From: Nitrospirota bacterium
GTDB lineage: Bacteria; Nitrospirota; Thermodesulfovibrionia; SZUA-242
Assembly (NCBI GenBank): GCA_016212095.1
Contig: JACRHH010000037.1
Span: forward strand, 124,001 to 188,000
DNA length: 64,000 bases
Direction: 5' to 3'
Both the position numbers and the translations under genes were made by a program. Numbering within the stretch: position 1 is the first letter of the stretch; the number at the start of each line of letters is the position of its first letter. Of the stretch, positions 56,738-64,000 are shown piece by piece. A model generated the notes under the pieces. It did no database searches and was not told where the DNA came from. It worked only from the letters and a program-made list of their open reading frames with translations.

Positions 56738-57889
56738 TTAAATCCCCGCCGCCTTTTTGAGCGCTTCGGCCTTGTCGGTCTTCTCCCAGGTGAATTCCGG
56801 AAGCTCGCGGCCAAAATGGCCGTAAGCCGCTGTCTTCTTGTAGATCGGGCGGCGAAGGTCGAGCGAAGTGATGATGCCTTTTGGCGTGAGTTCGAAATGC
56901 GCGCGAACGAGCTTCGAAATCTCGAAATCCTCAATTACGCCTGTTCCGAATGTGTCAACGAAGATCGACACCGGTTCCGGCACGCCGATGGCGTAGGCAA
57001 GCTGCACCTCCACCTTCTTGGCAAGCTTCGCCGCAATGATGTTTTTTGCGATGTAGCGGCCCATGTATGAGGCCGAGCGGTCAACCTTCGATGGATCCTT
57101 GCCCGAAACCGCGCCGCCGCCGTGGCTGCCAACGCCGCCGTAGCTGTCAACAATGATCTTCCTGCCGGTAAGTCCGCAGTCGCCCTGCGGGCCGCCAACC
57201 ACGAACCGTCCGGTCGGATTGATGTGATACTTGATCGTCTCCTCGTTCAGCAGTTCGCGCGGGATTACCGGCTTGACCACCTTTTCGATGATGTCCTCGC
57301 GGATCTCCTTGAGCGTGACGTCGGGGCTGTGCTGGGTGGAAACCACAACGGTGTCGACCCTTAGCGGAACTCCCTCGCGCGAGTACTCAATCGTTACCTG
57401 TGTCTTGCCGTCCGGGCGCAGATAGCTGAGCACGTCCTGCTTGCGCACCTCGGCCAGCTTGGCCGCCATCTTGTGGGCGAGGCTGATCGAAAGCGGCATC
57501 AGTTCCGGCGTTTCGTCGCAGGCGTATCCGAACATCAGTCCCTGATCCCCGGCGCCGCCCGTGTCAACTCCCATGGCTATGTCCGGCGACTGCTTGTCGA
57601 TTGACGTGATGACGGCGCATGTTTCGTAATCGAAACCGTACTTGGCGCGGGTGTATCCGATCTCGCGGATCGTTTCACGCACGAGTTCAGGTATATGCAC
57701 GTAACAGCTTGTTGTGATCTCACCGGCAATGAAGGCCATGCCGGTTGTCACGAGCGTTTCGCAGGCCACGCGGGCAGTCGGATCCTGAGCGATAATGGCG
57801 TCGAGAACCGAGTCTGAAATCTGATCGGCTATTTTGTCGGGATGACCCTCGGTGACCGATTCGGACGTGAAAAAATAATTGGTGGACAA
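56738..57889 (-). CDS. metK: S-adenosylmethionine synthetase
   Basis: Makes SAM from methionine and ATP. 383 residues: [19 protein letters not shown] at the N terminus, [29 protein letters not shown] place the start at TTG (57889), with an AAGGAGG site 8 bases upstream. The encoded [11 protein letters not shown] is the expected N terminus, and any upstream start would add unrelated residues. Its promoter lies at 57997-58026. SAM is also the substrate of CheR encoded here. No known SAM riboswitch is visible in the leader. Confidence 0.97.
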   Translation of the reverse strand: MSTNYFFTSESVTEGHPDKIADQISDSVLDAIIAQDPTARVACETLVTTGMAFIAGEITTSCYVHIPELVRETIREIGYTRAKYGFDYETCAVITSIDKQSPDIAMGVDTGGAGDQGLMFGYACDETPELMPLSISLAHKMAAKLAEVRKQDVLSYLRPDGKTQVTIEYSREGVPLRVDTVVVSTQHSPDVTLKEIREDIIEKVVKPVIPRELLNEETIKYHINPTGRFVVGGPQGDCGLTGRKIIVDSYGGVGSHGGGAVSGKDPSKVDRSASYMGRYIAKNIIAAKLAKKVEVQLAYAIGVPEPVSIFVDTFGTGVIEDFEISKLVRAHFELTPKGIITSLDLRRPIYKKTAAYGHFGRELPEFTWEKTDKAEALKKAAGI

Positions 57890-57996
57890 ATTTCGTTCCT
57901 CCTTACGAAGACATGGCTGAAGGCATTCGCAAGAACGCCCGGCGCGGCATTGCATGTTCTATCATCTTTGGATATTTCGGAACATGCGAAGTAATA

Positions 57997-58026
57997 ATTA
58001 AATCGGTAACGCATGGCGCTTGTCAA
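57997..58026 (-). promoter_or_regulatory. sigma-70-like promoter of metK
   Basis: On the minus strand TTGACA (58026-58021), 18 bases, TTTAAT (58002-57997), identical in both hexamers and spacing to the porin promoter. About 110 bases of leader follow. Confidence 0.6.
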
Positions 58027-58046
58027 GGGTAAATGCCAAATTCGCA

Positions 58047-58076
58047 TTGACCGTTGTTGCGGCGATATTCTAGACT
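58047..58076 (+). promoter_or_regulatory. sigma-70-like promoter of proA
   Basis: TTGACC (58047-58052), 18 bases, TAGACT (58071-58076; 4 of 6). It diverges from the metK promoter 21 bases away. Confidence 0.4.
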
Positions 58077-58117
58077 TCAAGGTTACCTTTTAATACAACA
58101 GGGAGCGATTGCAAATT

Positions 58118-59374
58118 ATGGATATCAAGGGATATGTGATTGATATGGCGCGCAGGGCGCGCGCTGCGGCGCGGGTGCTTGGCGGCATGGATTCAGGCGC
58201 GAAAAACCGCGCTCTTGGCAAGATGGCCGACGCGCTTGAAGGCTCGATTGAACGCCTGATCGTTGAAAATGCAAAAGACCTTGAAGCAGGCAAAGCTGCC
58301 GGTTTAAATAACGCGATACTGGACAGGCTTGCCTTAAACAATACGCGAATCCGCCAGATGGCCGTCGGCCTGCGCGAGATCGCCGCGCTTCCCGATCCGG
58401 TGGGCGAGATCACAGGCATCCGCCGCCGCCCAAACGGAATGCAGGTTGGCAAGATGCGCGTGCCGATCGGCGTGATCGGGTTCATCTTCGAATCGCGCCC
58501 GAACGTCACGGCGGATTCAGCGGGCTTGTGCCTTAAGGCCGGAAACGCCGTTATCCTTAAGGGCGGCTCCGAGGCGATTAACTCGAACAAGGCGATAATA
58601 GCCATATTGCGCGAGGCGGCTGTCTCAGAAAACTTTCCGCCCGACGCCATCGGCTTCATCGACGTGACAGACCGGCAGGCGGTTATGGAACTGCTCAAAC
58701 TGGACGATTACATCGACGTCATCATTCCGCGCGGTGGCGAGGGGCTTATCCGCGCCGTCACCGAGAATTCGCGCATTCCGGTGCTGAAGCATTTTAAAGG
58801 CGTTTGCCATGTGTATGTTGACGGAAAAGCCGATCTGAAAATGGCGTCCGACATCTGCTTCAACGCCAAGGTGCAGCGCCCAGGAACCTGCAACGCGATG
58901 GAAACCATGCTTGTTGACCGCGAAATCTCCCCTGTTTTTCTGCCGGAAATGCTTGCGCGCCTGAAGGCCGCCGGCGTGCGGATAAAGGGATGCGTCGAGA
59001 CGCGGGCTGTCGATCCGGCTGTCGAGCCTGCGTCGCCGACGGATTACCACACCGAATATCTCGATCTGGCGATGAACTGCCGCGTGGTCGGCGGCATGGA
59101 CGAGGCGATGGATCATATCGCGGAGTTCGGCTCGCTTCATACCGAAACGATAGTGACCGGCGACTACGCCCGCGCCATGCGATTCTTGCGCGAGGTGGAT
59201 TCCTCTGCGGTGATGGTGAACGCGTCCACTCGCCTGAACGACGGCTTCGAGTTCGGGCTTGGAGCCGAAATTGGCATAGCAACCACCAAGCTGCACGCGC
59301 GCGGGCCGATGGGGCTGGAGGAGCTTACGTCGCTGAAATTCATCGTGCTCGGCTCCGGACAGCTACGGATGTAG
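58118..59374 (+). CDS. proA: gamma-glutamyl phosphate reductase
   Basis: Reduces gamma-glutamyl phosphate to glutamate semialdehyde, step two of proline synthesis. From the ATG at 58118 it has 418 residues: PIGVIGFIFESRPNVTADSA, LKGGSEAINSN, IPRGGEGLIRAV, and the catalytic Cys in QRPGTCNAMET. A TTG at 58109 would add three residues and has GGGAG four bases before it; the ATG is more typical. proB is not in the window. It ends 26 bases before the ResB-like gene. Confidence 0.97.
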   Translation: MDIKGYVIDMARRARAAARVLGGMDSGAKNRALGKMADALEGSIERLIVENAKDLEAGKAAGLNNAILDRLALNNTRIRQMAVGLREIAALPDPVGEITGIRRRPNGMQVGKMRVPIGVIGFIFESRPNVTADSAGLCLKAGNAVILKGGSEAINSNKAIIAILREAAVSENFPPDAIGFIDVTDRQAVMELLKLDDYIDVIIPRGGEGLIRAVTENSRIPVLKHFKGVCHVYVDGKADLKMASDICFNAKVQRPGTCNAMETMLVDREISPVFLPEMLARLKAAGVRIKGCVETRAVDPAVEPASPTDYHTEYLDLAMNCRVVGGMDEAMDHIAEFGSLHTETIVTGDYARAMRFLREVDSSAVMVNASTRLNDGFEFGLGAEIGIATTKLHARGPMGLEELTSLKFIVLGSGQLRM

Positions 59375-59400
59375 CCGGAATACGGGACGAAATTTTCGCC

Positions 59401-60126
59401 GTGCGCAAGGCAATCGATTTCTTCATATCGCTTAAAACCGCCGTTTGGCTGATGCTTGCCGTGCTTGCCGTGCTGTTTGCCGGTTCGGCCATCATGCCCG
59501 CGCGGCCCGACATCTACGGCGACATGAACGACATGCTGCTTTTCGACTGGCTGCGCGAAACAGCGGGCAGACCCATGAATTTCTGGTTCGTGGCGGCGCT
59601 TGGCCTGCTTGCGGTTCTTGCCGTCAACACCGTCGTCTGCTCGCTCGATTCGATTATAAAAAAGCTTAACCGCCGCGAGTTCCTGCTTCGCATATCGCCG
59701 CAGCTCATGCATCTTGGGTTTCTGCTGATACTGCTTGGGCATCTTCTGGGCGCGGGATGGGGTTTTAAAACCGGCGGCGCTTTAAACGAGGGGCGCTCCG
59801 GAATGCTTCCGGGCGGCAAGGTTCTTCTGCTTCGCTCTCTGGACATGGAGCTTTACCCTTCCGGAATGCCGCGCGACTGGTCGGCGAATGTGGAGGTTTA
59901 CGAAAACAACAACCGCGTGGCAGGCGGCACGCTCGGCGCGAACAGGCCGCTTTTCGTTGACGGCATCGGCATCTACCTGAAATCGCTCACCCAAACCAAT
60001 GAAGGCCCGGCAGCCGTCATACATGTGGCGCGCGATCCGGGCGCGCTCTGGGCGCTTGCCGGAGCGATCGTATTTACCATCGGCAACTTCATTTTCCTCT
60101 GGCTGAAAACAAGAACCGGCGTCTGA
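59401..60126 (+). CDS. ResB-like membrane protein
   Basis: 241 residues from GTG at 59401, with four likely membrane helices (about 12-31, 62-82, 99-118, 213-235) and one periplasmic loop. The opening RKAIDFFISLKTAVWLML and the HLGFLLILLGHLLG segment are typical of ResB/Ccs1 proteins of c-type cytochrome maturation. It is much shorter than full ResB (about 450 or more), so it is a reduced form or a distinct relative. The frame is open upstream inside proA without similarity. A haem-related role is attractive given the CxxCH receptor, but this is inference. Confidence 0.75.
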   Translation: MRKAIDFFISLKTAVWLMLAVLAVLFAGSAIMPARPDIYGDMNDMLLFDWLRETAGRPMNFWFVAALGLLAVLAVNTVVCSLDSIIKKLNRREFLLRISPQLMHLGFLLILLGHLLGAGWGFKTGGALNEGRSGMLPGGKVLLLRSLDMELYPSGMPRDWSANVEVYENNNRVAGGTLGANRPLFVDGIGIYLKSLTQTNEGPAAVIHVARDPGALWALAGAIVFTIGNFIFLWLKTRTGV

Positions 60127-60208
60127 CATATACTTCCCGCTTGTCTGTAACGCGTTATGCCGCTAGAATGGATTCAAGGCTGACATTATTCATTCCGGAG
60201 GATATTCA

Positions 60209-60955
60209 ATGAAGAGCATCGACGGAGCGGGACACGACCTTCTTCATGCAAACGTGGAAGGACAGGCTGTGCAGATCATGCAGGATGAACTAAGGCGCAT
60301 GAAGAAAGAGGTTGCGCGGCATCGTTTTTTTGTGACTATAGCGCGCGAGTTCGGCTGTCAGGGAACAGAACTTGCCATTAGCCTGGCGGATGCGCTAAAC
60401 AAGCGTGTGAATCCGCCTGGCGAAGAGCGGTGGATGTTCTACGACAAGGATCTGCTCGGCAAGATCTCAGAAGACAACCATCTTCGCCGTGAGATAATCG
60501 CCGCCGCGGAAGAGCACAGCAGGGGCGTCGTCGAGCAGTTTCTTGGCAAGGTGCTTATCGACAAGCCCGACGACTATGAGATTTTTCAGTATCTGGTCAG
60601 CGCCCTCACCACGCTGGCCAATCGCGGAAACGTTGTGCTTGTTGGCCGAGGCGCGGGCATCGTCACGCAGAACATGCCGCACGGCATTCATATCCGCCTT
60701 TACGCGGGCGAGGAATTCAGGATAAAGCATGTGAAGGAGTGCCGCCCGGATCTTGAAAACGCGGGCCATGATGAAGTGAGGGCGTTCATCAAGCACGAAT
60801 CGAAGAAGCGCGACACCTTTGTGGAGCGGTTCACGGTATCGTCGGCTGCCGATCCGCATATCTATCACCTGATGCTGAACAACGAGAAGTTTACTATTCC
60901 AGAAATGGTTGAGGTGATCATCTGCTTTCTCCGGGCAAAGGGCATGAAGATTTAG
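60209..60955 (+). CDS. cytidylate kinase-like family protein
   Basis: A 248-residue P-loop kinase of the cytidylate kinase-like family (PF13189). After a 40-residue helical N terminus, it has ITIAREFGCQGTELA-type P-loop (here VTIAREFGCQGTELAISLA), a lid-like helical region, and VVLVGRGAGIVTQ followed by HIRLYAGEEFRI. The usual GxxGxGK is altered to EFGCQGTE, as in this family. The true substrate is not known. It starts after GGAGG with good spacing and is probably monocistronic. Confidence 0.85.
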   Translation: MKSIDGAGHDLLHANVEGQAVQIMQDELRRMKKEVARHRFFVTIAREFGCQGTELAISLADALNKRVNPPGEERWMFYDKDLLGKISEDNHLRREIIAAAEEHSRGVVEQFLGKVLIDKPDDYEIFQYLVSALTTLANRGNVVLVGRGAGIVTQNMPHGIHIRLYAGEEFRIKHVKECRPDLENAGHDEVRAFIKHESKKRDTFVERFTVSSAADPHIYHLMLNNEKFTIPEMVEVIICFLRAKGMKI

Positions 60956-60990
60956 TGCGTTATCAACCATGCCCACGCCTGCATCAAGAA

Positions 60991-61037
60991 AACTCCCCCC
61001 AAGCCCCCCTCAATGAGGGGGGATAAAGGGGGGAGTT
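60991..61037. repeat. GC-rich inverted-repeat element
   Basis: AACTCCCCCC (60991-61000) and GGGGGGAGTT (61028-61037) are perfect inverted ends of a 47-base element. Its first 27 bases are the reverse complement of 41288-41314. The right end supplies the TAA stop of the minus-strand gene that follows (61036-61038). Confidence 0.9.
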
Positions 61038-61611
61038 ATGCTATTCTGTGGCTCATCCCGCACCAATCCTCAGCGCATCCGCACGAATGCTCGATTCCGT
61101 CGTAGGCCATCAGTATCCGGCGTTCGGCGGTCAAACGCTTTTCTGGAATCGCGGCGAAGATCAGGCTGTTAAATCGGGCCAAAAGTTCCGTCTTTGACGG
61201 AATTGCTTCCAGTCCTGTTCCGGTTATGCTGCCTGTTGCAACATCGATAATCTCGGCGTCGGTTCCGTTTGTAACAACCGCTATCGGCACGGCGTAGCCC
61301 GGCGTAATCGTGCGCGCTGCTGCGATTGCAGGGCGCTCGCGCGACACGATCGATCCGGGGCCGTATTTCACGATCATCGCCAAGCGTCCGCGTAGCGTCA
61401 CAACGAAGTCGGTTATTGAAAAACCCTGAAGATCGCCGCAGTCCATGTCGTGGCGCACCTTCACGCGGATGTCAGCCTTGTCGTAGCCCTTGCGCTCCAC
61501 AAGCAATCGTGCAATCGCCTGCCGGTACTGTTCGTCGTGGGTGTCGGTGACGCTCTCGCCGGTTATGTAGTCGGTTGTAGTGCCGAGGATGAGATGATGC
61601 CCGCCGCTCAT
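61036..61611 (-). CDS. HsdR N-terminal-domain protein, probably catalytically altered
   Basis: 191 residues from the ATG at 61611. It resembles the N-terminal domain of type I restriction R subunits (HSDR_N_2): DEQYRQAIARLLVERKGYDK and, in the nuclease core, SITDFVVTLRGRLAMIVKYG. The usual core has Asp then Glu-x-Lys; here the second acidic residue is not seen (MIVK), so nuclease activity is doubtful. The C terminus has HSCGCAEDWCGMSH, a possible metal site. No hsdM or hsdS is near, so this is not a restriction system. It could be a solitary DNA- or nucleotide-binding protein. Confidence 0.75.
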   Translation of the reverse strand: MSGGHHLILGTTTDYITGESVTDTHDEQYRQAIARLLVERKGYDKADIRVKVRHDMDCGDLQGFSITDFVVTLRGRLAMIVKYGPGSIVSRERPAIAAARTITPGYAVPIAVVTNGTDAEIIDVATGSITGTGLEAIPSKTELLARFNSLIFAAIPEKRLTAERRILMAYDGIEHSCGCAEDWCGMSHRIA

Positions 61612-61627
61612 GATTGCATCATACAGC

Positions 61628-61653
61628 AAAAAAAAGCCGGGCATTGCCCGGCT
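61628..61653 (-). terminator. terminator for the upstream minus-strand gene
   Basis: On the minus strand GCCGGGC-AAT-GCCCGGC followed by eight T. It lies between the Cys-tail gene (ends 61707) and the HsdR_N-like gene (starts 61611), so these two are separate transcripts. Confidence 0.92.
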
Positions 61654-61706
61654 GACTGAAATTGTTGTTGCCGACTCTGTCTGTTATCCCCTTGCAGGGA
61701 GATCCG

Positions 61707-62162
61707 TCAGCATTCCTCGCACTTGCCGGAGCATCCGCCCCGTCCGCCGCAAGACGGCGTTACCGCCGATATCATCAACGTGCCGTCCGGGCCGATGCTA
61801 ATCTCGCAATGGCCGGTGTTTACGTCTATAACTTCCTCGCGCTTGAAGTCGAGATGCACAAGCTCGTTAACCAGGCATGCCGCATCGAGAAGTTCCGTCT
61901 TGATGCGATGAATTTTCTCGACAAACGGCTCTTGCGAGGCATCAACCATGATCGACACCAGATCGCTGCCAAGCGCCGCGGTAAGTTGCTTCATGAATTC
62001 AACCGGATCGTATATGCCCTGCAGGATGAACTCCGATTCGCGTTCACTCTCGTTCATCGACTCAAGCGCCTCCATCTCGAACGGTGAAAGAATTCTCACT
62101 TTCACCCTCGCGGCAAGGCTTTTCACGTAAACCGTTTGGTATCTGGTTTCTGTCTTCGTCAT
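61707..62162 (-). CDS. unknown protein with cysteine-rich tail
   Basis: 151 residues from the ATG at 62162. An earlier ATG at 62171 directly touches the GGGAG site, so the later one has better spacing. Most of the protein is mixed helical and strand sequence with a charged surface and no signal or membrane segment (AARVKVRILSPFEMEALESM). The last residues, SCGGRGGCSGKCEEC, hold four Cys and look like a metal or cluster site. I do not recognise a family. It is followed by its own terminator. Confidence 0.7.
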   Translation of the reverse strand: MTKTETRYQTVYVKSLAARVKVRILSPFEMEALESMNESERESEFILQGIYDPVEFMKQLTAALGSDLVSIMVDASQEPFVEKIHRIKTELLDAACLVNELVHLDFKREEVIDVNTGHCEISIGPDGTLMISAVTPSCGGRGGCSGKCEEC

Positions 62163-62171
62163 GGCCTTCAT

Positions 62172-62464
62172 CTCCCTTCCCCGGCCCTATTGCCGGGGTC
62201 ATAAGCCGATAAATTTTGCTAATAATCTTATCTGCAAAATGTGAGCCAAACTTTAGGACTTGATGATAATTATTATTTGCGACTATTTATCAATGAGTTG
62301 CAATTTCTGTTCAGGGGATGCTGGTTAGCATGTCTTATGCAATAGATAAAATAACCGACATTATTGGGTATTAATTGCCGCTATCGCGCAAAAAGTGTCG
62401 CAATTCTGCCCTCCTGTCAATGGTGTGCGACTATTGGTGAGCAAATTGGCGCAGTCGGCTGGGA
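62172..62464. other. AT-rich intergenic region
   Basis: About 290 bases, distinctly AT-richer than the surroundings, without a gene. It contains the short inverted CCGGCCCTATTGCCGG near its left end. It presumably carries the promoter for the Cys-tail gene, but no clear -35/-10 pair stands out to me. Confidence 0.6.
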
Positions 62465-62785
62465 TTACGCGAAGAAATCGACTGTCTGGCCCAGACCGGC
62501 GCGGCTCGATATAGCGGTCATGCCCTGTCCGAGGCGGTTGTAGGCGAGCAGGTATTCGGGGGCGGGGCTTTGATTCATGATGCTGACTCGCTCTTTGCGC
62601 GAACGGTTTGAAGCGGCATCCTGATTGACCTTGCCGAACTGCTTTTCGATGTCTGTTTTCGGCGTGGATACAGACGCCATGCCGTACCGGTGCCCGGAGC
62701 GTGACGTATCTCTCTCCCCTTGCGGCTCCACAAGCCGGTAATCATTATAAGGTGAGATCGCCAGGTTGTTGTTGACCATGGTCAT
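62465..62785 (-). CDS. hypothetical protein, 106 residues
   Basis: A polar, low-hydrophobicity protein (DYRLVEPQGERDTS; SPAPEYLLAYNRLGQGM) with no signal peptide or membrane helix, probably disordered in its first two thirds. The start at 62785 has only a weak site (GGGGCG). It stands alone between AT-rich sequence and the Mur ligase gene. Coding status is supported only by the intact frame, so moderate confidence. Confidence 0.5.
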   Translation of the reverse strand: MTMVNNNLAISPYNDYRLVEPQGERDTSRSGHRYGMASVSTPKTDIEKQFGKVNQDAASNRSRKERVSIMNQSPAPEYLLAYNRLGQGMTAISSRAGLGQTVDFFA

Positions 62786-62868
62786 GAAAACGCCCCGGAA
62801 AAGCCGACGTGAAAACTGAGATAGAATTCAAAAATAGCAGACAGAGCGCCTGCTGTCAAGTGGATGAC

Positions 62869-64000
62869 TTACTGCGTTATATTCCGCAGTTTCTGTGCGA
62901 TTGAAGCGGCAAGCTCGGAAAGGGAATCGTCACGCGCTCCGAAAATGATCCACGTATCCGATGAATTCATTTTATCGATAAGCGCTTCCCGATTTTCGAC
63001 TGTTTCGGCGTTTCGTCCGCGCTCCCGGATTGGCCCGGCAAGGTCTTCACTCGAAATGCTCATGTCGGTGGTTCCGCCGGCGTAAAGGATTGGAAGCAGG
63101 AAAAGCCTGTCGCCATTGCGGAGATGTTTCGAAAATGTGTCGATATAGCCTTCGCGCATCAGCCTTGTCGGGCCGAAGCCGTGAGGCTGGAAGACGTAGC
63201 AGACGTTTTCGCGCATGGCGGCCACGGTTTTCATGAGGGCCGCGATCTTGTCGGGGTTGTGGGCGTAGTCGTCCACAACCAGCCTCCCGTTTTCGTTTAA
63301 GTGAATGTCGAAACGCCGCTCGATACCGCTGAATTCGGCAAGCGCCGTGGCAGCCTGATCCGGCGAAACTCCAAGCGCGCGAAGCACCGCCAGCACAGAT
63401 AGCGCGTTGTAAACATTATGAATTCCGGGAAGCGATATTCGTAGCCGCGCGCCGCCGACAGTAAACGCCGTGCCGAAACCGTCCGGCGCGATGTTTTCGG
63501 CCCGAACATCGCACGGCGCGTCGATTCCGAATGTCATCACGTTTCCCGATGTCTTGACGTTTCGCAGACAAGAATCGTCGGCGTTGATGATGATCGTCTC
63601 CCGCGTCTGTCCGGCAAGCATCGAAAACATAACGGTCGTGTCTTCAATCTTGTGATGATCGAGCGACAGGTTGGAGATGAGAGCGATGGACGGATGATAG
63701 CGCACGATGCTTCCGTCAGACTCGCAGGCCTCGGCCACCAGGAGGTCGGACTGCCCTGTGATCGCGTTTCCGGGGTTGGATTCCGTGCGGAACTGCTTCA
63801 CCCTGCCGCCGCCGATGAAGTTCGGGCGCAAGCCAAGGCGATGCATCACAAAGGCGAGCATCCCGGATATGGTCGATTTGCCGCTGGTTCCGGCAATCGC
63901 GATGCTTCTGTGGCTGTTTACGATTCCGGCAAGGAAATCGGGCCGGAGGATTTTGCGCACGCCGGTTTCGGCCACGCGGCGGGCGTCCGGGTTGTCGGGC
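62869..64000 (-). CDS. Mur ligase family protein, 5' end missing (MurC/Mpl-like)
   Basis: ATP-dependent amide ligase of the Mur family; the frame runs past base 64000, so the N-terminal domain is cut. Visible: ATP motif AIAGTSGKSTISGML, LLVAEACESDGS, NLSLDHHKIED, the central His-containing segment, and the C-terminal domain (DDYAHNPDKIAALM; FQPHGFGPTRLM). The order fits UDP-N-acetylmuramate ligases (MurC or the peptide-recycling Mpl). The P-loop GTSGKST differs from the usual GTHGKTTT, so I leave the exact substrate open. No other cell-wall gene is visible next to it. Confidence 0.85.
   Translation of the reverse strand, partial: PDNPDARRVAETGVRKILRPDFLAGIVNSHRSIAIAGTSGKSTISGMLAFVMHRLGLRPNFIGGGRVKQFRTESNPGNAITGQSDLLVAEACESDGSIVRYHPSIALISNLSLDHHKIEDTTVMFSMLAGQTRETIIINADDSCLRNVKTSGNVMTFGIDAPCDVRAENIAPDGFGTAFTVGGARLRISLPGIHNVYNALSVLAVLRALGVSPDQAATALAEFSGIERRFDIHLNENGRLVVDDYAHNPDKIAALMKTVAAMRENVCYVFQPHGFGPTRLMREGYIDTFSKHLRNGDRLFLLPILYAGGTTDMSISSEDLAGPIRERGRNAETVENREALIDKMNSSDTWIIFGARDDSLSELAASIAQKLRNITQ

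Noticed and set aside
57890-58020. SAM riboswitch before metK
   Set aside because: I looked for the core sequences of the common SAM classes in the leader and did not see them.
58990-59400. Extension of the ResB-like gene into proA
   Set aside because: Arg/Gly-rich nonsense in the shadow of proA; the GTG at 59401 begins the recognisable domain.

Overview
The window looks like the chromosome of a free-living Gram-negative bacterium of moderately high GC. Envelope evidence is LptD, three Kdo synthesis genes, a beta-barrel porin and lipoproteins. Genes are tightly packed with many ATGA stop/start overlaps. The trpEGDCFBA-accD-folC order, the class of the chemoreceptors, a receptor with a c-type haem motif, DUF4388 and DUF1634 proteins and a pyrophosphate-type phosphofructokinase fit Desulfobacterota, Nitrospirota or a neighbouring lineage. 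I cannot assign it more closely from sequence alone. No plasmid, phage or CRISPR locus is present.

Layout. Positions 1-9717 (+) hold pyrG (5' end missing), a coiled-coil lipoprotein, kdsA, a DUF1573 protein, kdsD, kdsC, pgsA, plsY, a TPR/zinc-ribbon membrane protein, a DUF4388 protein and queC: CTP, Kdo and phospholipid supply plus queuosine. Positions 9729-24450 (+) are a complete chemosensory operon: response regulator, CheA, ExeA-type ATPase, CheW, a haem-motif chemoreceptor with a fused PhnD-like domain, an orphan PstS-like protein, a second chemoreceptor, CheW, a HEAT-repeat protein, CheR, CheB and CheY. A sigma-28-like promoter lies at its head. Positions 24502-26134 hold an RdgC-like gene and two unknown partners, then tRNA-Met(CAU). 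Positions 26316-35417 are mixed: an MFS transporter, a SprT/DUF2786 protein, citrate synthase, a decayed toxin-antitoxin locus with duplicated flanks around a DUF4143 ATPase, RNase G and RuvB. Positions 35579-41594 hold queH, phosphofructokinase, a hybrid histidine kinase, cutA, a TSUP/DUF1634/UspA operon and a 32-residue bS22/mS38-like ribosomal protein. Positions 41599-53807 (-) form one long gene run, trpEGDCFBA, an MBL hydrolase, accD, folC, lptD and a DUF1460 protein. Positions 54068-64000 hold a porin with a long leader, a Phd/VapC pair, metK, proA, a ResB-like protein, a cytidylate-kinase-like protein, several unknowns and a Mur ligase cut by the window end.

The strongest unusual signal is in the DUF1573 gene at 3148-3672. 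Its frame is interrupted by one TGA, exactly where the family has the first Cys of its S-C-G-C motif. The frame continues with clear family similarity, and a 7-bp hairpin with a GU-containing loop follows at the spacing of a bacterial SECIS element. This looks like a selenoprotein that automatic calling would split into two pieces.

Other notable points are the chemoreceptor with periplasmic CxxCH and cytoplasmic PhnD-like domain, the RdgC-like three-gene unit, GC-rich inverted-repeat elements that supply the stop codons of two genes, the structured porin leader, and the TA/ATPase locus built from two copies of the same flanking repeats.
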